From NCBI RefSeq assembly GCF_001411555.2, contig NC_049912.1, positions 2,125,001 to 2,189,000 on the forward strand: 64,000 nt of DNA, written 5' to 3'. The stretch is from Juglans regia. Taxonomy: Eukaryota; Streptophyta; Magnoliopsida; Fagales; Juglandaceae. Positions 36,566 to 47,639 of the stretch are shown piece after piece; position 1 is the first letter of the stretch, and each line of letters starts with the position of its first letter. The position numbers were made by a program, and so were the translations under genes. The notes beneath the pieces were generated by a model. The model was given only the letters and a program-made list of their open reading frames with translations. It made no database searches and was not told where the DNA came from.

Positions 36566-36853
36566 CCCTGTATTAGGTTATTCTAAAATATAAACATCTA
36601 GTGTAGAATAAGAGAATTTAATGATAAGGTCTATGAAGATAACATAATTAATTGTTTAAGTAAACTATAATTGTGTAAAGTCTCTGATAATAGATTTAGA
36701 CAGACTATATGTTTAAGCAAGTCAAGAAAGTGAATATTACATAATTGTTTTTTTGGTTACTGAAAGTAGAGTCTAAAACGACTAAATATTACATAATTGT
36801 TTCTTTTGGTACTAAAAGTAAAGTCTGAAACAACTAAATATTACATAATGGAT

Positions 36854-39091
36854 TCAAAGTGGTGTGTTCTCCTCATTCACAGCATTGTTCTTCTCATTCG
36901 CAGCATTTATGGAGAGAACGTTGAAGTTTTTGTGACGTTGTTTTTGGAGTTGATCTAAATCTGCACCCAATTGTATGATCCATTTTTTTGTTGAACATAA
37001 TTTTGCAATATTTTGGATATACGGTAAATGTTCCTGTATGGTGAATAAATTTAATGTAAAATATATTTTTAATAACTTCCTATTTGAATATCTAAAATTA
37101 AATGTTTTTAAAATATAAATTGGAATTTGAATAAGTTAGTTACCTCTCCTATATGTTCCATTAGTTCGATTGCTGTGCAACCTAGAGCTTCTTCTGCGAT
37201 TTTACCGAACATGACAGCTCCTAGTCGTCCATTACCATCGTCAACGTCGATGTAAGCTCGACAGCTATATAAACAAACTATATTTTTTAGTCTGAATGAT
37301 TAAGCAATAATTTAAATATAATATAAAATTGATTAAAGGAACATTTACGACGTAAAATATGAATATAAGATGTATACCGTGGTTGTGCATTACTCATGTA
37401 TTTGCAATGATAACATTGAAATTTTTCATTTTGTTCATATCCAGTCCCCTTTTTACATCCAATGCAGGACATGTAGAAGAATATTTGATGGAGATCAACC
37501 ACACAAATAGTTGCTTTAATCCAAAATTTTGCTTTCTGCATTAATTTTGCAACAGATATATATTTTTAGTGGTTGTAAATAATATGTAGTCTTAAGATAA
37601 GGTTAGAAATGTACCGTCATTGGCTGTAATGATTTAAGAAAACCAGCAATATCATCAAGCTTAATTATGTCTTTCATGTCAACATTTGATGCCGATGCTG
37701 ATGCTGATGCCGTTGTGTGATGTAGATTTTTTTCGACGATTTCTTCAAGCAGTGCATGGTTTAGCATTGTCCTAAATATTTTTAAAATAATTTAAAATGA
37801 ATGAGAGAAATCATGGAGGAAAAGATATAGTAGGTACAAATTGTATATATATATAATAAAGTAAGAAAAAATTACCATTGACATAATGGAGTTGCAGCAG
37901 GGATGACAGGATTTAAGGTAAATACACTTGTTGGTTGAGACGAAAGAGAGAGACCTATATTATAAAGAAAAGATATTTGTTAGTAGATAATAACATTCTA
38001 TTTTTAATAAATGTTGATATTATAAGTTATATAATATACCATTGTATGAACCAACTTTTATACGTGTTGCGAGTAGAGTTGGCTTAGCTTCAATAATATC
38101 AGAGATTGTTCGGCATTCACCATCCACAAATCGACTCCACATAGTCAACCATATGGGCATTAGGCTGTAAATTTTAGGAGAAAATATTTAAAAGTGTAGC
38201 ATGATGAAATAATATTGAAAATAAGTTAATTAAAGAATTTATTAATATCACATATATAGTTGAGAAATCTTTTTTACCTCTGGTCGATAACATATATTTC
38301 TTGAATTTTTGTTGGCCCATGTATTGAGGTAATTTCTCTAGGAGGTTTCATGTATATTGCGATCGCCAGAATAGCTGTCCAATTATGTTAAAAAAAAAAT
38401 TTGTGAAAACTGAATAAGAGTATCAAGATGTACGTTAAATATATCGATGTGATATTTACCTATTTCAGTTCCAGTGTCTTTGTACTCATGCAGATTGGTG
38501 AATGAGATAATATCATATTCTGGTGGTTGTAATTCCACTTCATCATCTGGAATGTTTTCGATGATTGTTCTTGAATTTAAGATCTACTGGTATTCACGCG
38601 CTTCAATTCTATGCCTGGGATCTAAAGGCTTAACATAAGCATTACTGATGTAGTAAGACCGGAAGATGTGCAACATGTCATTACGTAGGTCTATATCTTT
38701 GCCGAAAATTGTTGCTTGTAGTCGGTTGCCCTGCATAATATTGTATAAATGAATAGTTATTTCTATTCTATTGATTGTAAAATAATATTTATTAAATATA
38801 TATAAGATTTAATCTGAGAATATAGTTAGAATGAATCTATGTTGTAAGGGGAAAACATATTTATTTTGGATATATCATGTGAAGGAATATAATATAAATA
38901 TTAAGTATATTTTTGCAAGAATGATAATGATATCAATGTGTTACCTCAGGGTCTATCAATGTCAGATTTTGATATTTTGTCGGTGAATGTTGTGCAGTAC
39001 GTTTGGGAGATTTGTCTGACACAATCATCTTGATGCTCCAATTTCTTGTACTTGGAGTAATGTCTTTGATTGATGTATAGATAGTCCGCAT
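36854..39091 (-). pseudogene. Helitron RPA-like single-strand DNA-binding gene, one nonsense codon
   Basis: Known: plant Helitrons often carry an RPA70-like gene for single-stranded DNA binding. Seen: nine exons joined by GT-AG introns in consistent phase. They start about 39091-38945, 38730-38460, 38374-38278, 38165-38042 and 37955-37875, then 37768-37615, 37540-37376, 37265-37148 and 37031-36854. The first OB-like part has DITPSTRNWSIKMIVSDKSP and LTLIDPE. The middle has GNRLQATIFGKDI and YDIISFTNLHEYKDTGTEI. The C-terminal part has KFWIKATICVVDLHQIFFYM followed by a Cys4 zinc site (CIGC ... CYHC) and AYIDVDDGNGRLGAVMFG. It ends NEENTPL before TGA 36856-36854. A TAG at 38586-38584 interrupts exon 2 (EYQ-stop-ILNSRT), probably TGG to TAG. 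Otherwise open, so decay is recent or the break is single. Confidence 0.85.
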
Positions 39092-39261
39092 GTTGAAGCC
39101 TACTTATAAATGAAGAGAAAAAAAATATTAGTTTAAACAATTGAATTTAAATAAGACAATTTCAATAATAGAAAAACAGGAAGTTCTGAAAATTACATAA
39201 TGGAAAAACAAATTGTATTTAATTGAGAGGTATATATTGAAATTTGATTACTTACAGAAGT

Positions 39262-39560
39262 TTATGATGGATATGCCAGTGTTAGTAATTCTTTATAAAC
39301 AATATTATTTGTTTCAGCTTCTTCACAATCTTGAGTTGATACTGGTCTTATAAGAACTTTTACTGAAGCAGAAGTCTTGGCTCTTGATAGTGCTACATAG
39401 AGTTGGTCATGACAAAATACAGGTTGAGGCAAGTATACACCAACAAAATCTAATGTCTGTCCTTGTGCTTTATTTATTGTCATTGCAAAACTTAATCTGA
39501 TAGGAAATTGTGTTCTTTTGAATGGAAAACCACTATTGTCAATTATAATTTTTTAATCAT
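39262..39560 (-). pseudogene. Helitron helicase C-terminal remnant
   Basis: Open minus-strand stretch with GFPFKRTQFPIRLSFAMTIN, KAQGQTLDFVGVYLPQPVF and QLYVALSRAKT, the last helicase motifs of the PIF1-like domain of Helitron Rep-helicases. A TAA lies in frame just upstream (about 39557), and no Rep or helicase core is found above it. The natural stop follows LLTLAYPS. It is a deletion remnant about 75-95 residues long. Confidence 0.9.
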
Positions 39561-40859
39561 ACCTCTTCTGCTATTATTTTACTACTAAACAATTTGTTTT
39601 CCTTTTACTATTTATATTTGAATTAAAAACTTCAGAATTTATTCTTATTGCAAAATATGAAATTAAATTAATTCAATCAATCAATATAATTATATAATTT
39701 AATTAAAAATAATTTTAATTTTATAAATTCATTCAATTTCAAAAAAAAATTTAAAAAATTGCTATAAAATTGCTCATAAAATTCTACTGACAAATTTAGT
39801 TCTATATGTAAATACTTACATTAATATTTACAGTTTTACCCATATAATTATACATAATCAATTAGTAAAATATTGAAATTTTAAAAAATCCAAAATTTAA
39901 TTAAATAATTTGATAAAATAGAGTACACATTCAATAAAAATAATATTGTGCACAAACTTGTATTTCTCAAAGAACAAAATGAAATAAAAATTTTATGAAT
40001 ATTAATAATAAAGTTTGTAAATAATAGAGATGTACTTTCCGATTAAATAATTATTAGATTTCAAAAAATGAAAGTTTAGTAGTGGTATTAATGAAAGTTT
40101 TTATATATATAAACTTGAGACAAGAAATTCTACCGACAAATTTAGTTCTATACTTTTGATATTTTTATAAGCAGCTAGTTGTTGAGATATTTTGTTTCCA
40201 ATTTCAATTTCATGGAACTTTATTTTACTGTTTAGAACTGTTTATTACTGTAATTGTTTATTATTGTTCATGAGTAATGTTCAGTACTGTTTATTATTGT
40301 ATCACATACTGTAGCATTGTTAGTTACTATTTATACTGGTTAGTAGTATTTATTATAAAAAAATATTCACAACCTTCTAACATTCTACATTCCATATTAT
40401 TTTTAATTTTTATTATTTTTTTATCAAATATTTATTATATGAATAATAAATAGAAAATTTGAAATAATTTAAAAAGAATAAACTCAAAATTATAATTTGA
40501 AACAGTTCAAAGTTCATACAGAATAAATATTGAATAAATGATATTAAATAAATGACTTAAAAAATTCTAAAATCAGAGAAGCAAAATAAATTAATTCAGT
40601 TATTAATTTACAGTATGAAATTAAAAAGTTAAAGGATCCATACTTTTGATAATTTTATGAGTGGCTAGTTGTTGGGATATATTGTTTCCACTTTCAACTT
40701 CACGGAGCTCAACCTATGTAAAAAATTCAACAATGTAATATTCAAGTAAGAACAAAAGTAAAGTTGTAAAGAAAAAAAAAATTACTATTATTTAACACCT
40801 ATAAATAGGACAAATTAAAGAAAAATCTCAAATTCGTAAACTCTCTCTCTCTCTCCTAG
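39561..40859. other. AT-rich internal Helitron DNA
   Basis: No coding signal. Two related stretches, about 40110-40215 and 40640-40715 (CTAGTTGTTGAGATATTTTG and CTAGTTGTTGGGATATATTG), show an internal duplication, as do about 39786-39812 and 40129-40155. Confidence 0.5.
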
Positions 40860-41345
40860 GCGATTCGGGAGCACCGCTCCTTCTCCTCCAGCGCTGCCCG
40901 CCGCCGCCGAGCCCCGGCCATCGTCACCGCCAACACCGGCCTGTTCCCCTCACGCCGACGAGCATCCCTGGCACTACTACTCTTCCCCACGCGCAGCCAT
41001 CGATGTCCTCCGTGGAAGGAGAACCGAAATGGGTTTCTCGGATTTTTGTGAGATTCCGCCGCCGTACGCGGCCGCCGAAGGTCACGACCACCACCGAGGA
41101 GTCCTCCTCAAGGCGGCGACCATCCCAGCCACCTTCGAAGTCGGCCACGCGCAGATCTCCGTCTCCCCCACGGAAACCGAACGGAAATAGGTGAAACCCA
41201 TTTGTTTCACGTTACGCCGCCGTACGTGGCCACCGAAGCTCACGACCACCACCGACGAGTCCCCTTCAAGGCGCCGACCATCGCACCCACCTTCGGAATC
41301 CCCCACGCGCAGCCTCCGTGTCCCTCACCGAAACCCACACGGAGA
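40860..41345. repeat. GC-rich tandem repeat, unit about 158 bp
   Basis: About two and a half copies. CGTACGCGGCCGCCGAAGGT (near 41063) and CGTACGTGGCCACCGAAGCT (near 41221) are 158 bases apart. CACGCGCAG recurs near 40989, 41148 and 41307. It is very GC-rich in an AT-rich element. Open frames on both strands are by-products of composition. It may be a captured and amplified host sequence. Confidence 0.75.
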
Positions 41346-41783
41346 AAGAAGAAAAAAATATGCGAGAAACAGAAAAAAAAAAAGAAAAAAGAAAAACAAA
41401 ATGGAGAAGTTAGAGGTGAGATTAGAAGAGAAAATCGTACCAACGGGGGGAAGAAATTTGAAGAGCACGGGAAATTTTTTTCTTCCTTAGTTGAGTTTCA
41501 GAATTGTTCTGTAAATTTGGTGTTCTGTAAATTTGAGATGAAATGTGTAGATCAGATCTCTTATATGTAAAGATGAGATATTTATTTTACATTTATCTGT
41601 ATGTAACGAATAGATATTTTGAGGGTGGAAATCGGAACTGGAAATCGGAACTGAACGAAGAAGAAGAACAAGATTAAAATTGGAACTGAGAAAAAGCAAC
41701 TGAGAAAAAGCAACGAGAAAAAAAAAGGCTGCTACTATTCACTACTGTTCATGTATATACACGCTTTTAAGTTATTAGGGTGA

Positions 41784-42838
41784 TATCCTATTCTGGGTTT
41801 GAAAAAAAATTATTATTATTATTTTTTATATAAATTCTATATTTTATTTTTTTTAAATCATTATGGGACAGTTATATAAATTATAATTTTAAATATCTTT
41901 TCTCTAATTTTTATCTCCATAGTTTCGTTTGGATGTTAAACTTGTGATAAGTCAATCCAGTCGTTAACAAGTTTCTACGAATTTGAACCGATTATCAATA
42001 ATAATTGCTACATAATATCAATAATAACTTTAATTATTCATCTAAATTATAAAATACCATACATTTCATTTTTCCTCTCATTAATGTTATTTATTTTTCG
42101 TCATTCCTCTTTCGCTATGGATTTTCAATTACCACTAATCGCCTTTCCTATTTTATTCTCTTGATGCGTTTGAATCAAGCTATGACTTAGATCTCGTTTG
42201 GTTATATAGATAAATTAAAATTAAAAATTTATGAATAGTAATAAATTAATTTATTAATAATAGTAAAATAATTTAAGTTAAAATCTTTATATAGTTTTGA
42301 CAAAGAAGGAAAAAATTAAAAAAAATTATAAAATTAAAATAGAATTATGATTTGCCTAGGCTATGATTTCAATTGTCTTATGAAAACATCTATATAAATC
42401 CTTTTTGTAAAGGTGACCCCATAGTTAAGTTGCTTGTAACAAAAAAAAAAAATGTTACAGGCACAAAAAGATTATATAAAAATAAACTCATAAACATGCG
42501 TGACTTTATGTGATCTATTAGATATACTTTATGATAAAAATAACTTTATAATTTAATGTATCATATCAAATTACGTCATTTTTTGTAACTAAAATATTTC
42601 TCATAATAAAATACCAAACTCTAATCTAATTGTACTCTCAAAAAAAAAAAAATGCCACTAATCTCAATTCTAAATTTCATTCTTGATTTTTCACTCTCAC
42701 CTAAAAACCTTCCAACCTAGTGACATCCTATCTTCCCTCAAACCAATATTCAATGCTGATGGGACAAAAATAATTTCTATTTCCCGCCGGAGACAAAAAA
42801 AAGTATTAATTATTTTTATGACCTACAATTTCAACAAA
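41784..42838. other. Intergenic AT-rich DNA upstream of the tRNA gene
   Basis: Nothing recognised. A CAACAA motif at about 42831-42836 just before the tRNA resembles the CAA start motif of plant tRNA genes. Confidence 0.5.
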
Positions 42839-42910
42839 GTCGTTGTAGTATAGTGGTAAGTATTCCCGCCTGTCACGCGGGTGACCCGGGTTCGATCCCC
42901 GGCAACGGCG
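42839..42910 (+). tRNA. tRNA-Asp(GTC): tRNA-Asp (anticodon GTC)
   Basis: A 72-base cloverleaf. The acceptor stem GTCGTTG pairs with CAACGGC, followed by discriminator G. The D-arm TAGTATAGTGGTAAGTA includes the A box. The anticodon loop CTGTCAC has GTC at 42872-42874. The T-arm GGGTTCGATCCCC includes the B box. There is no intron and no encoded CCA. It is the standard eukaryotic nuclear form and looks functional. Confidence 0.97.
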
Positions 42911-42911
42911 C

Positions 42912-42917
42912 TTTTTT
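42912..42917 (+). terminator. RNA polymerase III terminator
   Basis: Six T residues begin two bases after the tRNA. Confidence 0.85.
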
Positions 42918-44421
42918 ATTTTGACAATCTCTTTTTAGCTTAAAGATGCTTCAATATACGGCTATCGATCTGGATGCAACGTCTATATCGGAGATTCCTT
43001 TTCAAATCGTAATAAAAGCTTCTCAAAACTATATATGCAGAGTAGGAGATCGAGATCGATCAAGTAAAGGAAAGGAGTGTGAAAGAAATCATTGTGGGTC
43101 ACTTTTGAAGATCGGCTTGGCTGACATTCCCGAGCGCAAAGAAACTGAGACTCAAGGGATCAGATTGCAAGGAGATGGTGGACAAGATCAGTAGAATGAT
43201 GAAGTTCAGGTCAAGAATATCTTGAAAAAACTGCCTGATTGTGAGCCGGGATCTCACTATATATCTTCCTATTGCCGATAAGATGTACAATACACAAAGA
43301 ATATAATCAGCTTTCAAGAACATTTGAATATGCTTTAAATATTTGAATACAGCCCATACAGATCACTATATATCTTGCAGATAGTAAGTTCCAAGAGCAT
43401 GCAATATCTTGTGAGCAACTTTTTCATTCAATGCATGCAGAACGTACTCTCGCTTACCAGAATGATCATGATAGAGGGTACCACCATGTTTTCCAAAATA
43501 ATGCATTCAAAATGCACATTACATGGGAAGAATTGTCAGAATAAGCCTATAGTGCAGAAACATCAGAGCATAATGCCTCAAGGAATGTGCACGTTTAGCA
43601 GCTTCATTGTTCCTTAACGAGCTAGCTAGGCTTTCTAGATGTAAATTCTCACTTGTCCATTTTAGTATGTTTGCATTGCTATATAAGTTATAACCGACCC
43701 CACTTGTGTAGGAGATGGTTCAAATTGAACAAACACTGGATGAGGTGTGTTTCTCATCAAAGCCAAGAAAGGATCATCCTTCAGGATTTCCTTCAATCCC
43801 AATTCTCGAGAAAAGTCCCCAAAATCTTGGAAATTTAAAAGGATTGCAGTAATATATATCTATTCTCATGAATTAGGACTTGGACAATGCCAAAGCCTCC
43901 CTTGCTGCAGAATCTGAAACTGGATCCACAGATTTTGAATCATATATAACCATATACTTCTACAAAAGAAGACCAACCAAGGGAGCAGCAAAAGAAGAGA
44001 ATATCCTTCAGAAACACAATCAAACGCATAAATCAGGTCCGTCCCTGCTGTTACTGCTATTACTGCTTCTTCCATCTTTCATTTGTATTTCCCTTAGCCT
44101 AGATTACATCACAAGGTGTAGACTGTTAACATATACAGGATCTAACCAAGAAAAAAAAAAAAACTTCAGATATCAAAGAATCTTACATTCAGATTTGAAG
44201 AAAAAAAAAACTCCACCTTTTCCATGAAGAACAACTATGTTCTTTGTTGGCTGACCTAGGCTGCAGTTTTCTTCATTTTCTTTGAGACCAAACACGGGAA
44301 ACTTCTGTAGAGAGGAGATTTGAGAGACACGGTTGAAGGATCGTGAGGACAGAGAGAGAAAGACCTCTAGTTTTCGACGAAAAATAGATTACAAAAGAGA
44401 GAGGTGTGAGAGAGTGAGTTT

Positions 44422-44423
<2 letters not shown>
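42918..44423. other. Intergenic DNA, no gene recognised
   Basis: Several short frames on both strands (42946-43194, 43375-43617, 43880-44227) show no known domain. The composition is less AT-rich than in other gaps, so an unrecognised decayed element is possible. Confidence 0.35.

Positions 44424-44494
<71 letters not shown>
44424..44494. repeat. (GA)n microsatellite with adjoining tandem duplication
   Basis: About 35 GA units. A 54-bp unit with GCAGAAAGTGAGTGGGGGTT follows, occurring twice (about 44493-44592), then more GA-rich sequence to about 44605. Confidence 0.95.
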
Positions 44495-44496
<2 letters not shown>

Positions 44497-44852
44497 AGAA
44501 AGTGAGTGGGGGTTTATGAGAAGTCAAGAGAGAGAGAGAGAGAGAGAGCAGAAAGTGAGTGGGGGTTTATGAGAAGTCAAGAGAGAGAGAGCGAGAGAGA
44601 GGCGTTGTGGCTAGGTCTCACGGCATCGATGGTTTGAGGGGTTGCGTCTGGCGACGCTGCTATTGTGGGTGGCTACGTTAGTGGCTGGAGGAGACACATG
44701 ACGTCGCTAGCGGCTACCGAGAGTGAGAGAGAGTAGGTCTGAGTGTGTGAGGGTTAGAGAAGCAGATGGAGGTTGAGGGTTAGCGAGAATCGGCGAAAAA
44801 TAGAGAGAGCTGAGAGAAAGTAGGTCTGAAGGGGGAGAATATACAGAGGATT

Positions 44853-45240
44853 GAGTGAGTACTCTCGACCCCGATCAGTTCGTAGAATTTTTAAGTACTC
44901 TCGACCCCGATCAGTTCGTAGAATTTTTAAATTCATTTCTTTCTAATTCTCAACCTTGGCTACAAAGCTCTTGAAGCAGCCTAGTGCTTCAAAACGATGG
45001 GAGATCAAATAGACATAACTGAAACGTGAGTAATCGTCTATAAATGTGAGAAAATAAGAGGCTCCATGGCGTGGCTTCACATTCATACGTCCACAAATGG
45101 ACTAACTCTAAAGGATAAAATTCTCCAGGAGCCTTTCCAAAAGGCTTCCTATAGGCCTTACCAGCTAAACAAGGCTCACATACAGGTAGGCTTACATTAG
45201 CGGGAGACCCCAATAGACATTTTCTAGCTAGTCTAGTCAT
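44853..45240 (-). pseudogene. Copia GAG-pre-integrase and integrase start
   Basis: Seen: LARKCLLGSPANVSLPVCEP with CLAGKAYRKPFGK is the pre-integrase zinc region; ELVH then starts the integrase core. A frame change follows, then ILRTDRGREY, which holds the second catalytic Asp. The 36-base unit coding this motif is present twice in tandem (about 44860-44931), so the motif is duplicated. The coding sequence ends abruptly at about 44853. Confidence 0.85.
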
Positions 45241-45299
45241 TCTATCTTTTCCTATGTGGCCTAGTCTAGTATGTCATTTCAATGAATTAGAAACATCAT

Positions 45300-45907
45300 C
45301 ATCATCATTTGAAGCCGTAAAAGAAAATGATGAATTATCTAAATCCAATATAAAAAAACCATTCGAAAGAAAATCATGTCCATAGAAAACCCTATCCAAA
45401 TAAAAGTCTAGTTAAAGGCCATCAAAGTGAAAAGTAAAACCAAGTTCCACCATAGAAATAACTAAAAATATATTACATTGAACACCATGTGAATATAGCA
45501 CATTATGAAGAAGTAACAAGCGCCCTAGACGCATCATCTTGAGTTGGTAGGCGCTAACTCCCAGCACTTCCTCCCTAGTTCTGTTACCAAATATAACGTA
45601 TTTTCAATCAATTGGTAATCTTTATAATCTATGAACTTAACTCAATCTTGAGATACATGTTTAGTTGAATTTGTGTGTACAATCCATTTAGGGATTGAGT
45701 GAGCAACAAAAATATGTGCACAAACATAAGTACTGAGAGAGTTATATTTAGTGGATATATTCTTTGCCTCAGTGCACTCATGAGCAAAGTGTCCCACTTT
45801 TTCACAGTTATAGCACTTCAATTTGGACTTGTCCTTGCCAGCATACTTGCCTCTGTAGCCCTGTACTACTTTTTCATCCCTTGGCCCAAGACTATTTGCC
45901 ACTCCAG
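45300..45907 (-). pseudogene. Copia Gag zinc knuckle and protease region
   Basis: ANSLGPRDEKVVQGYRGKY leads to the CX2CX4HX4C knuckle CYNCEKVGHFAHEC, typical of copia Gag. After it come protease-region residues ending WIVHTNSTKHVSQD, where the family's catalytic D(S/T)G-like segment is altered. The frame then breaks. Confidence 0.8.
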
Positions 45908-46033
45908 CTAGGAGTGGGCTCCAACTCCGACAAAGTCGAAATGGGGGCTCCTGCTGGAGGCAGAGGTCAAAATGTCTTTTGATTGTGACTGGAGTCAGAG
46001 TTCAACTCTGATCGGAGTTCGAAGCTCCAATCA

Positions 46034-46225
46034 GGAGACGTTTGGATTCGAAGATGACTTGAGATGACTTGAGATGACTTGAGATGGATTGTGAATAGTA
46101 ATGAGATGAGTTGTGAATAGTAGTGAGATTTGTGAGTTAAAGTTGTTGAATAGTAATGAATAGTAGTGAGATGAGTTGAAATGAATTGAGATGAGCTGAG
46201 ATGACTTGCGAATCCAAACGTCTCC
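46034..46225. mobile_element. Small element with TSD TCA, family A relative
   Basis: A 192-bp foldback. GGAGACGTTTGGATTCG is inverted exactly as CGAATCCAAACGTCTCC. TCA lies directly on both sides (46031-46033; 46226-46228). The interior is (GATGACTTGA)n and (GAATAGTAGTGAGATGAGT)-like repeats. No ORF. It is the cleanest ends-plus-TSD case of this group. Confidence 0.85.
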
Positions 46226-46511
46226 TCAGAGTTGGAGTTGGCTTTGCCCTACTCAGATTGGGCCTGGGCCAACGACCTAATCTAAAATTAACCTCTGTTT
46301 AAAATTCTTTAAAAAAAGATAAAATAATGTAAAAAGATAATTAAAAAATCTAAAATATTGTAAAAAATAAATTAAAAAGCTAAAATTTAAATACAATGAT
46401 TAAATCACGTACAATACAAAAATAGATGATTTAATGTGTGCAAAGTGCAAACGATAAATTTAAATTCTCAACTAAAAATTCGCAATAAAGTTAAATTTAC
46501 AACATCAAAAT

Positions 46512-46815
46512 TATGGGTGTAAAAATTAACCAGAAAACCAGATTGGACCGGCCTGAAACGTTTGGGACCAGTTCTCTTAGTTCCAAAACCGGCCGATACC
46601 GGTCTGATTCTGGTTCTATGCTTTTTAGGACCGGATCGAATCGAACCGATTCACTATATCATATATTTTAAATTAATTTTTTTAATATTATATATAATAT
46701 TTATTTATAATAATATAAATTATAATTATATATAAGATAATACTATTATAATTTATAACATAAGATTTTAATATTGACATGGAAATTTATTTGATCATAC
46801 GCTTTAAACATAAAG

Positions 46816-46846
<31 letters not shown>

Positions 46847-47181
46847 CATTTTATAGCTTAATAAATTCTCAACATATTCATTTTGATAAATACATAATAC
46901 ATTAGTAATATTAATATACATTAGTATATTAATTACATTTCGCTTTAATTAATTAATATACATTACTATACTAATGTATATTAGTATATTAATTACACTT
47001 TATGCCCTAATATTAATACTATTAAAACTGAAAAATCAAATCGGAATCGGTAAAACTGAAGGCACCGGTTTAGGAGGGTAACCGGTGCGTACTTGGTTTT
47101 CGGAAATGCAAAATTGATGCATACCGGTTAGGTCCTAAATGTTGTCCAAAACTGGACCGAACCGAACCGGTTACACCCTTA
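46512..47181. mobile_element. hAT-type MITE, family B
   Basis: Ends TATGGGTGTAA and TTACACCCTTA. Flanking 8-mers ATCAAAAT (46504-46511) and ACAAAAAT (47182-47189) agree at 6 of 8. Subterminal GGACCGGCCTGAAACG and CCGAACCGAACCGG palindromic sequence surrounds an AT-rich core. It is nested within the hAT element. Confidence 0.75.
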
Positions 47182-47639
47182 ACAAAAATATAAATAATAA
47201 TTAGGATTTGATTTAAATAGCCTAGTCCCGCATTAGTCCTAATAGTCCATACATTTGAGTCGATGACTCGATAGTGATCATTGATTTCCCACATGAAGTT
47301 TTACTAATTAGATGCACTATCTTTTCTGTAGTCATTTAACTATAAATGTCTAAACCACCAGTCAAGTGATACATGATATAAATAGAACACATTTACATTA
47401 TGAACTCATCTTCACCTCTAACTCTGACGAGTTTTGCATAATGGTATTGAGTTTCTCACCAATAAAGGGATCACGGGGTTCTCCATCCAACGGTGCTTCC
47501 ATCTCAGTCATCCACAATTAGTCTAGGATTTACAGTTAGGTTTACAAAGTCATATAAATTATAAATTAAATAATGAAAACATTAAAATTATGTAAATAAT
47601 TATTTAAAATCATAAAGTTACCCGATTGAAGCCTATAGC

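Larger units (their letters stand above)
36534..41783 (-). mobile_element. Helitron (about 5.25 kb), nonautonomous derivative
   Basis: Seen on the minus strand: a 3' end with the 6-bp hairpin ACGTGC-ATC-GCACGT, a short AT-containing spacer and terminal CTAG (36537-36534) followed by T. A possible 5' end TCACCCTAATAACTT (from 41783) is preceded by A, fitting insertion between A and T. Inside, in the same orientation, are a helicase C-terminal remnant (39262-39560) and a nine-exon RPA-like gene (36854-39091), the usual gene pair of plant Helitrons. The Rep domain and most of the helicase are missing. A GC-rich tandem repeat (40860-41345) is internal. The 3' end is well supported; the 5' end is an inference from the TC start and host A. 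Confidence 0.8.

Noticed and set aside
40924..41570. Arg/Pro-rich frames on both strands of the GC-rich Helitron segment
   Set aside because: They repeat with the 158-bp unit and follow composition; no domain, no consistent start.
44273..44572. (RE)n and (SL)n reading frames
   Set aside because: Produced by the GA microsatellite, which is open in several frames.
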